Of a stretch of 13,241 nt of DNA, positions 6,889 through 13,241 are shown one piece after another. The position numbers and the translations under genes are program-made. The notes under the pieces were generated by a model. The model saw only the letters and a list, made by a program, of their open reading frames with translations. It was not told the origin of the DNA and made no database searches. Location: NCBI GenBank assembly GCA_945897395.1, contig CAMDFE010000009.1, positions 1 to 13,241 of the forward strand, in the 5' to 3' direction. The first letter of the stretch is position 1. Every line of letters starts with the position of its first letter. This stretch comes from Chryseobacterium gleum (GTDB lineage Bacteria; Bacteroidota; Bacteroidia; Flavobacteriales_D; Sanyastnellaceae).

Positions 6889-6911
6889 TTTCAGTTCATA
6901 TCTTACTGAAA
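6889..6911. repeat. Inverted repeat between purC and sucA
   Basis: TTTCAGT (6889-6895) and ACTGAAA (6905-6911) are perfect complements with a nine-base loop, five bases after the purC stop. The T-run lies on the 5' side and no T-run follows, so this is not a standard terminator for purC. It may be an mRNA 3'-end hairpin or an operator-like site upstream of the sucA promoter. Confidence 0.35.
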
Positions 6912-6939
6912 TAGAGAAGTCGTTTTTTGGAGAAACACT

Positions 6940-6947
6940 TATCTTTG
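6940..6947 (+). promoter_or_regulatory. -7 promoter element for sucA-sucB
   Basis: TATCTTTG is an exact TAnnTTTG match and ends 24 bases before the sucA ATG at 6972. This spacing is close to that at ffh (21) and nuoA (29), which supports all three. A TTTG at 6926-6929 is too near to be the normal -33 element. Confidence 0.55.
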
Positions 6948-6971
6948 GATTCGTATTTTCAAACGAAATCG

Positions 6972-9713
6972 ATGGACGATAATACCTATCTCGGCAATGC
7001 CGATGTGAACACGATTGAAGCGCTGTATAACCAATACCAGCAAGATCCCTCATCTCTAGATATTTCTTGGAGACGTTTTTTTGAAGGATTCGAATTTCAA
7101 CATTCCCTATTCCCTGTGCTCTCTAGAGACACTGCATCTATTGGCGACGATGGCATGCACAAGGAATTCAAGGTCATAAACCTCATTAACGCATACCGCC
7201 TGCGCGGTCACCTTTTCACCCACACCAATCCGGTGCGTGAGCGAAGAAAATATTCTCCGAACCTCGAGATTGAAAACTTCGGACTAACCAAAGCCGATCT
7301 TGAATCTGTCTTTCATGCTGGTGTTGAAGTGGGGTTGGGCGACGTTAAATTGAAAGACATTATCGCGCATTTACAGTCTTGCTACTGCGAAAGCATTGGC
7401 GCAGAGTACATGTACATCCGTGATCCTGAAAAACTTCAATGGTTGCGTTCACGTTTGGAAGCCGTTAAGAAAACGCCTTTCACTTCCGAAGAGAAAAAGC
7501 AAATCTTCGACATGGTGAACAAGGCTACCACCTTCGAACAGTACATTCAAAGAAAGTTTGTTGGACAAAAAAGATTTAGTGTTGAAGGATGTGAAGCTGT
7601 GGTTCCGGCCATGGACTATATGGTTCGAGATGGGGCCGACAAAGGCGTTGAGGAATTTGTAATTGGAATGGCTCACCGCGGTCGCTTGAATGTTTTGACC
7701 AACATCCTGGGCAAACCACAAGAAGAAATATTTGCTGAATTCGACGGAGTAGCCTTCGACGATGAAGGTGTGTTCGACGGAGACGTGAAGTATCACTTCG
7801 GTTATTCGATTGACCGCGTGACTCCAAATGGAAACAACGTTCACTTGACCCTCTGCCCTAACCCTTCTCACCTTGAAGCGGTGAACCCGGTGGTAGCTGG
7901 ATTAACCCGCGCGAAAATTGATCATTACTTAAATTCGGAAAACAAAATTGTTCCTGTTTTGATTCACGGTGACGCTGCAATAGCCGGACAAGGTATCGTT
8001 TACGAAGTGGTTCAAATGGCCCAATTAGACGGTTACCGCGTAGGTGGTACGGTTCACATTGTTACCAACAACCAAGTCGGTTTCACCACGAATTATTTAG
8101 ACGGAAGATCTTCAACTTATTGCACCGACGTTGCGAAAACCACGCTATGTCCTGTATTCCACGTGAATGCAGATGATGTTGAAGCGGTTATTCAAACCAT
8201 GAAGATTGCCTTCGATTACCGCATGGCATTCAACATGGATGTATTTGTAGACCTTTTGGGATACCGCAAATACGGACACAACGAAGGCGACGAGCCGAAG
8301 TTCACGCAACCAAGTTTGTACAAAGCCATTGCCTCTCACTTAAGTCTTCGCGATTTATACGCGAATAAATTAATGGGCGAAGGTGTACTAACACAAGATG
8401 AAGTAAACGCCGCGAAGACCAACTTCGAAGCGCATTTAGATGAGCAGTACGATAAGTCGCGCGGAGTGAAGCAAGCTCACGTGAAGCACTTCTTAGAAGA
8501 AACTTGGAAAGACATTCGGGTTGCAACTGAAACCGATTTCGATCAAAGCATTGAAACGGCAGTAGCTAAAAAGAAATTATTGGAATTGGGAATGAAGATT
8601 TCAACCCTTCCAAAAGGAGAAACGTTCTTCCGTAAGATTGAAAAAGTATTCGAAGACCGCAGGACCATGTTAGACAATAACACATTGGACTGGGCACTTG
8701 GAGAGTTGTTGGCTTACGCCACGTTGTTGGAAGAAGGACATCCTATTCGTATTTCAGGACAAGACGTTGAGCGCGGAACATTCTCGCACAGACACGCTGT
8801 TGTTAAGACAGATGAAGATGAAGAGAAGCGCATTATTCCATTGAATGAAATTAGTTCTAAGCAAGCGAAGCTTTCGATTTACAACAGTTTGTTGAGTGAA
8901 TACGGTGTTCTTGGATTCGACTACGGTTATGCCTTCGGAACACCGCAAGGATTAACCATTTGGGAAGCGCAATTTGGTGACTTCAATAACGGAGCACAGA
9001 TTATGTTCGACCAATTCATTGCTGCTGCTGAAGACAAGTGGCGCACGATGAATGGAATTACGATTCTTCTTCCACATGGATTTGAAGGACAAGGCTCGGA
9101 GCACAGCTCTGGACGCATGGAGCGTTTCTTACAATTGGCTGCTGAGCTGAACATTCAAGTCGCGAACTGTACTGTTCCTTCGAACATGTTCCACCTACTT
9201 CGCAGACAAGTGAAGACGGAATACCGCAAGCCTTTGGTTGTGTTTACACCGAAGAAATTATTGCGTTACCCGAAAGCAACATCGAAGATTGAAGACTTTT
9301 CGAAAGGAGGATTCCGCGAAGTGATTGACGATAACATTAAAGCGCGCAAGCAAACGAAAGTGGTTGCGTTGTGTACTGGAAAAGTATACTACGAATTGTT
9401 GGAAGAGAAAGAGAAGCGCGGTTTAACCGATGAAATTTCGTTGGTGCGTATTGAGCAGCTTTATCCGCTTCCTGAAAAGCAAATCCGTGAATTGCTTGGG
9501 AAATACGGCAAGAAAGCGAAGTTGGTATGGTGTCAGGAAGAACCAGAAAACATGGGTGCATGGAGTTATATGATGCGATCGTTGCGCGACTTAAACTTAG
9601 ACGTTGTAAGTTTGCCTGCGTCGGCTTCTCCTGCAACCGGATCTCCGCGTGTGCATGAGATGCGAATGACTAAAATGATAAGCACCTTGTTTGATAAGAT
9701 TTCTAAAGCCTAA
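6972..9713 (+). CDS. sucA: 2-oxoglutarate dehydrogenase E1 component (thiamine diphosphate-dependent)
   Basis: E1 decarboxylates 2-oxoglutarate on thiamine diphosphate and passes the succinyl group to the lipoyl arm of E2 (SucB) in the TCA cycle. The 913-residue length is normal. Order of domains: N-terminal E2-contact segment (about 9-45, IEALYNQYQQDPSSLDISWR), first catalytic domain with GMAHRGRLN (about 232), NPSHLEAVNPVV (about 297) and the ThDP/Mg motif GDAAIAGQG (about 333) through NNQVGFTT, then the pyrimidine-binding transketolase-like domain with SGQDVERGTFSHRH (about 595) and LLPHGFEGQGSEHSSGR (about 700), then a C-terminal domain to 913. I start at the ATG at 6972 (MDDNTYLGNADV), which fits the usual short N-terminus. 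The frame continues upstream to a TTG at 6927, but that lies ahead of the promoter element. sucB follows after 11 bases. Confidence 0.97.
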   Translation: MDDNTYLGNADVNTIEALYNQYQQDPSSLDISWRRFFEGFEFQHSLFPVLSRDTASIGDDGMHKEFKVINLINAYRLRGHLFTHTNPVRERRKYSPNLEIENFGLTKADLESVFHAGVEVGLGDVKLKDIIAHLQSCYCESIGAEYMYIRDPEKLQWLRSRLEAVKKTPFTSEEKKQIFDMVNKATTFEQYIQRKFVGQKRFSVEGCEAVVPAMDYMVRDGADKGVEEFVIGMAHRGRLNVLTNILGKPQEEIFAEFDGVAFDDEGVFDGDVKYHFGYSIDRVTPNGNNVHLTLCPNPSHLEAVNPVVAGLTRAKIDHYLNSENKIVPVLIHGDAAIAGQGIVYEVVQMAQLDGYRVGGTVHIVTNNQVGFTTNYLDGRSSTYCTDVAKTTLCPVFHVNADDVEAVIQTMKIAFDYRMAFNMDVFVDLLGYRKYGHNEGDEPKFTQPSLYKAIASHLSLRDLYANKLMGEGVLTQDEVNAAKTNFEAHLDEQYDKSRGVKQAHVKHFLEETWKDIRVATETDFDQSIETAVAKKKLLELGMKISTLPKGETFFRKIEKVFEDRRTMLDNNTLDWALGELLAYATLLEEGHPIRISGQDVERGTFSHRHAVVKTDEDEEKRIIPLNEISSKQAKLSIYNSLLSEYGVLGFDYGYAFGTPQGLTIWEAQFGDFNNGAQIMFDQFIAAAEDKWRTMNGITILLPHGFEGQGSEHSSGRMERFLQLAAELNIQVANCTVPSNMFHLLRRQVKTEYRKPLVVFTPKKLLRYPKATSKIEDFSKGGFREVIDDNIKARKQTKVVALCTGKVYYELLEEKEKRGLTDEISLVRIEQLYPLPEKQIRELLGKYGKKAKLVWCQEEPENMGAWSYMMRSLRDLNLDVVSLPASASPATGSPRVHEMRMTKMISTLFDKISKA

Positions 9714-9724
9714 AAAACAGAACG

Positions 9725-10951
9725 ATGTCAGTAATTGAAATTAAAGTTCCCTCTCCAGGTGAGAGTATTAGCGAAGTTCAGATTGCCAACTGGGTTGTAA
9801 AATCCGGCGACTTCGTTCAGAACGGTCAAGTGATTGCGGAAATTGATTCCGACAAAGCTACGTTGGAGATGACTGCTGAAGCGTCTGGAGAAATTACCAT
9901 TCTGGCTGAAGCGGGCGACACTGTAGCGGTTGGAGCAACGGCTGCAACAATAGACACTTCGAAGCAAGGCAATGCGCCTGCACCGGTTGCCGCAACGAAA
10001 GTGGAAGCGGCTCCGGTTGCAGCGACAACACCTGCGCCAGCTGCGGCAAGTTATGCAGCGGGACATGCTGCGCCAGCTGCCGCGAAGATGATGGCCGAGA
10101 ACAATGTGACTGCTGCGCAAGTTAGCGGAACAGGTCCTGGCGGAAGAATATTAAAAAGCGATGTAGCTGCTGCCATGTCAGCAGGATTCGATACAAATGC
10201 TATTCCTGCAAGAACCGGCGAAAGAACAGAGCGTCGCGAAAAGATGACCATGCTTCGCAAGAAAGTTGCCGAGCGTTTGGTTTCTGTGAAGAACAACACC
10301 GCAATGCTAACCACCTTCAACGAGGTGAACATGAAGCCAGCAATGGATCTTCGTGCGAAGTACAAAGAATTATTCAAAGAGAAACACGGTGTTGGATTGG
10401 GCTTCATGAGCTTATTCACCAAAGCCGTTTGCGAAGCGCTTCAGCAGTTCCCTGCTGTGAATGCCCGCATAGACGGAACAGACATTGTTTATAACAGCTT
10501 CTGCGATGTTGGAATTGCAGTATCAACTCCGAAAGGATTGATGGTTCCAATTGTAAGAAATGCAGAAATGCTTTCGTTAGCAGACATTGAAAAAAGCATT
10601 GGCGGACTTGCGAAAAAAGCGCGTGACGGAAAAATTACCGTAGACGATATGACAGGTGGAACCTTCACCATTACAAACGGTGGAGTATTCGGATCTATGC
10701 TTTCAACGCCTATCATAAACCCTCCGCAAAGCGCTATTCTAGGCATGCACAACATTGTTGAGCGCCCTATCGCTGAAAACGGACAAGTGGTTATTCGTCC
10801 AATTATGTACATCGCATTAAGCTACGATCACCGCATTATCGACGGAAAAGAAAGCGTTGGATTCTTGGTAAAACTGAAAGAGATGTTAGAGAATCCAGAG
10901 CGCATGCTGTTCGGAGGAAAAACAGCTGAAGAAGTGCTCTTAGGTCTGTAA
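9725..10951 (+). CDS. sucB: 2-oxoglutarate dehydrogenase E2, dihydrolipoamide succinyltransferase
   Basis: E2 is the core of the 2-oxoglutarate dehydrogenase complex; it carries the succinyl group on a lipoyl lysine and transfers it to CoA. The 408-residue protein has one N-terminal lipoyl domain (1-77) with lipoylated Lys44 in EIDSDKATLEM, an Ala/Pro-rich flexible linker (about 80-113), a peripheral subunit-binding domain (about 114-150, with GTGPGGRILKSDVAAAM), a short linker, and the catalytic domain (about 175-408). The active-site motif SYDHRIIDG places His369 and Asp373. The succinyltransferase identity rests mainly on its place after sucA and overall resemblance; acetyltransferases share the layout. 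It is cotranscribed with sucA and ends 28 bases before a strong terminator. The E3 (lpd) gene is not in the window. Confidence 0.95.
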   Translation: MSVIEIKVPSPGESISEVQIANWVVKSGDFVQNGQVIAEIDSDKATLEMTAEASGEITILAEAGDTVAVGATAATIDTSKQGNAPAPVAATKVEAAPVAATTPAPAAASYAAGHAAPAAAKMMAENNVTAAQVSGTGPGGRILKSDVAAAMSAGFDTNAIPARTGERTERREKMTMLRKKVAERLVSVKNNTAMLTTFNEVNMKPAMDLRAKYKELFKEKHGVGLGFMSLFTKAVCEALQQFPAVNARIDGTDIVYNSFCDVGIAVSTPKGLMVPIVRNAEMLSLADIEKSIGGLAKKARDGKITVDDMTGGTFTITNGGVFGSMLSTPIINPPQSAILGMHNIVERPIAENGQVVIRPIMYIALSYDHRIIDGKESVGFLVKLKEMLENPERMLFGGKTAEEVLLGL

Positions 10952-10979
10952 TTACTTAGAACGATTTTAAATATTTATT

Positions 10980-11006
10980 GAAAGGAGGCTTGCCTCCTTT
11001 CTTTTT
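10980..11006 (+). terminator. Rho-independent terminator of sucAB
   Basis: GAAAGGAGGC (10980-10989) pairs perfectly with GCCTCCTTTC (10992-11001) around TT, and TTTTT follows (11002-11006). The ten-base-pair, partly GC-rich stem (the closing pair may open to give a four-base loop) plus T-run is a clear intrinsic terminator. It separates the suc unit from nuo. The stem is symmetric, but the - strand side lacks a comparable T-run. Confidence 0.92.
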
Positions 11007-11072
11007 GTTTGAAACTTTAAATATTCGTGTGAAAAAATATACCGAAAAACTTCATTAATCGGTTGTTCCTTC

Positions 11073-11080
11073 TACCTTTG
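11073..11080 (+). promoter_or_regulatory. -7 promoter element for the nuo operon
   Basis: TACCTTTG matches TAnnTTTG exactly and is followed by CG. It ends 29 bases before the nuoA ATG at 11110 and lies 66 bases after the sucAB terminator, so nuo is probably an independent transcript. No convincing -33 element is visible. The rest of the 158-base sucB-nuoA spacer shows nothing else. Confidence 0.55.
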
Positions 11081-11109
11081 CGACGCCCTAAAATGGGCTC
11101 CTGCTAGAA

Positions 11110-11484
11110 ATGGAAAAAACATCACACCTTTGGGAATATCTACCCATCGTTTTCATGGCACTCGTTGCCGCTGGATTTGTTGTCACCACAATGTTGCTGA
11201 CGCACCTTTTAGGCCCGAAGAGAAAAACTAAAATTAAGAACGAAGCTTTCGAATGCGGAATTGAATCCGTTGGAAATGCACGTACCCCCTTTTCAATCAA
11301 ATATTTCCTTGTCGCTATACTATTCGTTCTGTTCGATGTTGAGGTAATCTTCATGTACCCTTGGGCGGTGAACTTTAGAGAACTTGGGGTGTTCGGATTG
11401 TGGGAAATGTTCACCTTCATGGGACTAATGGTTGTAGGCTTGCTCTACATCATTAAGAAAGGTGCTTTAAACTGGGAAAAATAA
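11110..11484 (+). CDS. nuoA: NADH-quinone oxidoreductase subunit A (complex I, ND3-like)
   Basis: A small membrane subunit of respiratory complex I that sits near the quinone tunnel and first proton channel. The 124-residue protein has three membrane segments (about 11-34, 63-87 and 93-116). The loop between the first two carries the conserved ECGIESVGNARTPFSIKY (48-65), with Cys49 matching the mobile ND3-loop cysteine, and the second helix has the conserved acidic FDVEVIFMYPW (75-85). The length is normal. There is no Shine-Dalgarno sequence before the ATG, as usual in this phylum. It is the first gene of the nuo operon and leads to nuoB after 21 bases. Confidence 0.96.
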   Translation: MEKTSHLWEYLPIVFMALVAAGFVVTTMLLTHLLGPKRKTKIKNEAFECGIESVGNARTPFSIKYFLVAILFVLFDVEVIFMYPWAVNFRELGVFGLWEMFTFMGLMVVGLLYIIKKGALNWEK

Positions 11485-11505
11485 AAACTTTTTAATACAA
11501 AAGAA

Positions 11506-12051
11506 ATGAGTGTAAACATTGATCCAAGCCACAAGCCAGACGGTTATGAAGGCGCAGGATTTTTCGCCACGTCGCTAGACAAAGCTGTAGGATTAGCTCG
11601 CGCGAATTCATTATGGCCTTTGCCATTCGCAACTTCATGTTGCGGAATTGAGTTCATGGCTACCATGGCTTCTCACTACGATCTTGCACGTTTCGGTTCG
11701 GAGCGTTTGAGCTTCTCGCCAAGACAAGCAGACTTGCTTATGGTGATGGGAACCATTTCGAAAAAGATGGGACCTATCCTTCGTCAAGTGTACGAGCAAA
11801 TGGCTGAACCGAAATGGGTGCTTAGCATGGGTGCTTGCGCTTCTTCAGGTGGAATCTTCGATACGTACAGCGTTCTTCAAGGAATCGATAGAATCATTCC
11901 GGTTGACGTTTACATTCCTGGTTGTCCGCCAAGGCCAGAACAAGTTTTAGACGGCATCTTGAAAATTCAAGAGCTTGCGAAGAACGAAGGTCGCAGCCGC
12001 AGAACTTCAGAAGAATACAAAGCCCGTTTGGCGCAATACGGAATTGAATAA
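11506..12051 (+). CDS. nuoB: NADH-quinone oxidoreductase subunit B (complex I, cluster N2)
   Basis: The PSST-type subunit of complex I, holding the terminal [4Fe-4S] cluster N2 that reduces quinone. The 181-residue protein shows the expected four ligands: adjacent Cys45-Cys46 in FATSCCGIEFMA, Cys111 in SMGACASSGG and Cys140 in IPGCPPRPE. Other family blocks are DLARFGSERLSFSPRQADLL and GTISKKMGPILRQVYEQM. The start ATG at 11506 follows an A-rich leader. The stop TAA shares its last base with the nuoC ATG, so the two are probably translationally coupled. Confidence 0.97.
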   Translation: MSVNIDPSHKPDGYEGAGFFATSLDKAVGLARANSLWPLPFATSCCGIEFMATMASHYDLARFGSERLSFSPRQADLLMVMGTISKKMGPILRQVYEQMAEPKWVLSMGACASSGGIFDTYSVLQGIDRIIPVDVYIPGCPPRPEQVLDGILKIQELAKNEGRSRRTSEEYKARLAQYGIE

Positions 12052-12566
12052 TGGCAGCCATGACTACCCAAGAACTTTACGATTTCGTTTTATCGAATTC
12101 AGAAAATATTTCTTCAAGCATCGTTACAAGCTACGTAGACCGTGACTTCCCTTGCTTCGAAGTAAAAAAAGAAAACATCCTCGAAGTGATGAAACACTTC
12201 AAAGAGTCGACCGAACTTTCATTCGGTTTTTTGACAACATGTTGCGCCATGCACTTTCCAGAGCAAGGCGACAAAGAGTTCGGAATGGTCTACCACTTGC
12301 ACAACATGCAAGCGAACACACGCATTCGTGTGAAGACCTTCTTCCCGAAAACTGATTTGAAAATCTCTTCGCTTGTTTCTCTTTGGCCTTCGGCGAACTG
12401 GATGGAGCGTCAAGAATTCGATTTTTTCGGAGTACAATTCCAAGGTCATCCAGACTTAAGAAGAATCTTAAACATGGATGAAATGAACTACTTCCCGATG
12501 CGCAAAGAGTATCCGTTGGAGGACGCTGGACGCGACGATAAACAAGATAAATATTTTGGGCGATAA
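12051..12566 (+). CDS. nuoC: NADH-quinone oxidoreductase subunit C (complex I, 30 kDa)
   Basis: A hydrophilic peripheral-arm subunit of complex I that packs against NuoD. The 171-residue protein has the family core: GMVYHLHNMQANTRIRVKTF (78-97) and the signature NWMERQEFDFFGVQFQGHPD (116-135) followed by LRRIL, then MRKEYPLED near the C-terminus. It is a separate protein, unlike the fused NuoCD of E. coli. The ATG at 12051 overlaps the nuoB stop (TAATG); a second in-frame ATG at 12060 is also possible and would shorten it by three residues. nuoD begins four bases after its stop. Confidence 0.96.
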   Translation: MAAMTTQELYDFVLSNSENISSSIVTSYVDRDFPCFEVKKENILEVMKHFKESTELSFGFLTTCCAMHFPEQGDKEFGMVYHLHNMQANTRIRVKTFFPKTDLKISSLVSLWPSANWMERQEFDFFGVQFQGHPDLRRILNMDEMNYFPMRKEYPLEDAGRDDKQDKYFGR

Positions 12567-12570
12567 TCCT

Positions 12571-13241
12571 ATGAGTACAACTCCAATCATAAACCCAAAC
12601 GATCCGGAAAAGGATTATTCAATCCTGAACCTAGGTCCTACACACCCTGCAACACACGGTATCTTTCAGAACGTCTTAACCATGGACGGAGAAATGATTG
12701 TGAAAGCAGAACCTACTGTTGGATACATTCACAGAGCTTTTGAGAAATTGGCCGAACACCGTCCGTACGCTCAAATCACTCCAATCACAGACCGTCTGAA
12801 CTATTGCTCCTCGCCTATCAACAATATGGGATGGCACATGACGGTTGAGAAATTGATCAACTGCGAAGTTCCAAAACGCGCGCAATACTTGCGTGTAATC
12901 ATCATGGAGCTTTCGCGTATTGCCGATCACATTGTATGCGACACCGTTATTGCGGTTGACTCGGGTGCAATGACTGGTTTCCTTTACCTCTTCCAGTGGA
13001 GAGAAAAGATTTATGAAATTTTCGAAGAAGTTTGCGGTGCGCGTTTAACAACGAACATTGGTCGTATTGGCGGAATGGAAAGAGACTTCAACGAAAAAGC
13101 TTGGGCAAGATTAACAGCGTTTTTGAAAGAGTTTCCGAAAGCATTGAAAGAGTTCGATGCGTTGGTTACAAGAAACAGAATCTTCGTTGACAGAACTGTG
13201 AACTGCGGACCTATCACTGCCGAGCGCGCGTTGGCTTACGG
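12571..13241 (+). CDS. nuoD: NADH-quinone oxidoreductase subunit D (complex I, 49 kDa), 5' part
   Basis: The 49-kDa subunit forms the quinone-binding site with NuoB. The frame opens at ATG 12571 (MSTTPIINPNDPEKDYSILN) and runs off the window end after 223 codons; family members are about 400 residues, so roughly half is missing. Seen blocks: NLGPTHPATHGIFQNVLTMD (20-39), GYIHRAFEKLAEHRPYAQ (51-68), ITDRLNYCSSPINNMGWHM (72-90), ELSRIADHI (113-121), IGRIGGMERDF (163-173) and NCGPITAERALAY at the edge. His29 and Tyr78 align with the quinone-contacting His and Tyr of the mitochondrial and Thermus subunits, with the same 49-residue spacing. The rest of the nuo operon should follow outside the window. 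Confidence 0.97.
   Translation, partial: MSTTPIINPNDPEKDYSILNLGPTHPATHGIFQNVLTMDGEMIVKAEPTVGYIHRAFEKLAEHRPYAQITPITDRLNYCSSPINNMGWHMTVEKLINCEVPKRAQYLRVIIMELSRIADHIVCDTVIAVDSGAMTGFLYLFQWREKIYEIFEEVCGARLTTNIGRIGGMERDFNEKAWARLTAFLKEFPKALKEFDALVTRNRIFVDRTVNCGPITAERALAY

Noticed and set aside
7449..7871. 140-codon - strand open frame inside sucA
   Set aside because: It is antisense to conserved E1 sequence including the HRGRLN and NPSHLEAVNPVV regions, and has no promoter motif or protein-like features.
9983..10090. Ala/Pro-rich, repeat-like stretch in sucB as a possible insertion or low-complexity artefact
   Set aside because: Flexible Ala/Pro linkers between the lipoyl and subunit-binding domains are normal in E2 proteins.
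9728..10422. - strand frames of 130 and 123 codons inside sucB
   Set aside because: They are Arg/Cys-rich or Ala/Phe-rich antisense products of the lipoyl, linker and catalytic coding sequence; the biased composition explains their length.
12051..12571. Separate nuoC and nuoD as a broken fused nuoCD gene
   Set aside because: Separate subunits are the ancestral and common arrangement; both ends are intact and spaced by four bases, so no frameshift is implied.

Overview
The window is a stretch of chromosomal core genome from a member of the Bacteroidota, most likely a Flavobacteriales-type marine or freshwater bacterium. Three signs support this. There is a secreted PKD-repeat protein with a type B type-IX-secretion C-terminal domain. 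The gene starts lack Shine-Dalgarno sequences and have A-rich leaders. The -7 promoter hexamer-like motif TAnnTTTG of this phylum recurs at short, similar distances before ffh, sucA and nuoA. GC content looks moderate (mid-40s percent by eye), and base composition shows no sharp change between genes.

Layout. Positions 1-47 are the 3' end of the RNase P RNA gene (rnpB, + strand); the window cuts off its start. Facing it on the - strand is a two-gene molybdenum-cofactor operon, moaC then mobA, with a 4-base overlap. A short divergent spacer (1579-1677) separates moaC from a large secreted PKD protein (1678-4389). The next spacer (4390-4593) holds a purine-rich tandem repeat and, on the - strand, what looks like an orphan signal-peptide remnant with its own promoter, divergent from ffh. 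Then follow ffh and purC (1-base overlap), then sucA and sucB, which encode E1 and E2 of 2-oxoglutarate dehydrogenase. A strong rho-independent terminator (10980-11006) closes the suc unit. The window ends in the nuo operon for respiratory complex I: nuoA, nuoB, nuoC and the first 223 codons of nuoD.

How the genes fit together. sucAB makes succinyl-CoA, CO2 and (via E3, not in this window) NADH in the TCA cycle; complex I, encoded next door, oxidises that NADH at the membrane. ffh targets nascent membrane proteins to the membrane and shares a transcript with purC of purine synthesis. moaC and mobA make molybdopterin precursor and guanylate the cofactor, which implies molybdoenzymes elsewhere in the genome. 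The PKD protein would be exported by the Sec and type IX systems.

I found no mobile element, CRISPR array, tRNA, phage gene or defence locus, and I do not think the window holds an undescribed system. The points most worth a second look are the degenerate MobB-like domain fused to MobA, the orphan signal peptide at 4461-4520, and the start-site evidence from the promoter motifs. Three longer reading frames (ffh, sucA, moaC) begin at TTG codons that lie in or upstream of the likely promoter, so I moved their starts inward.
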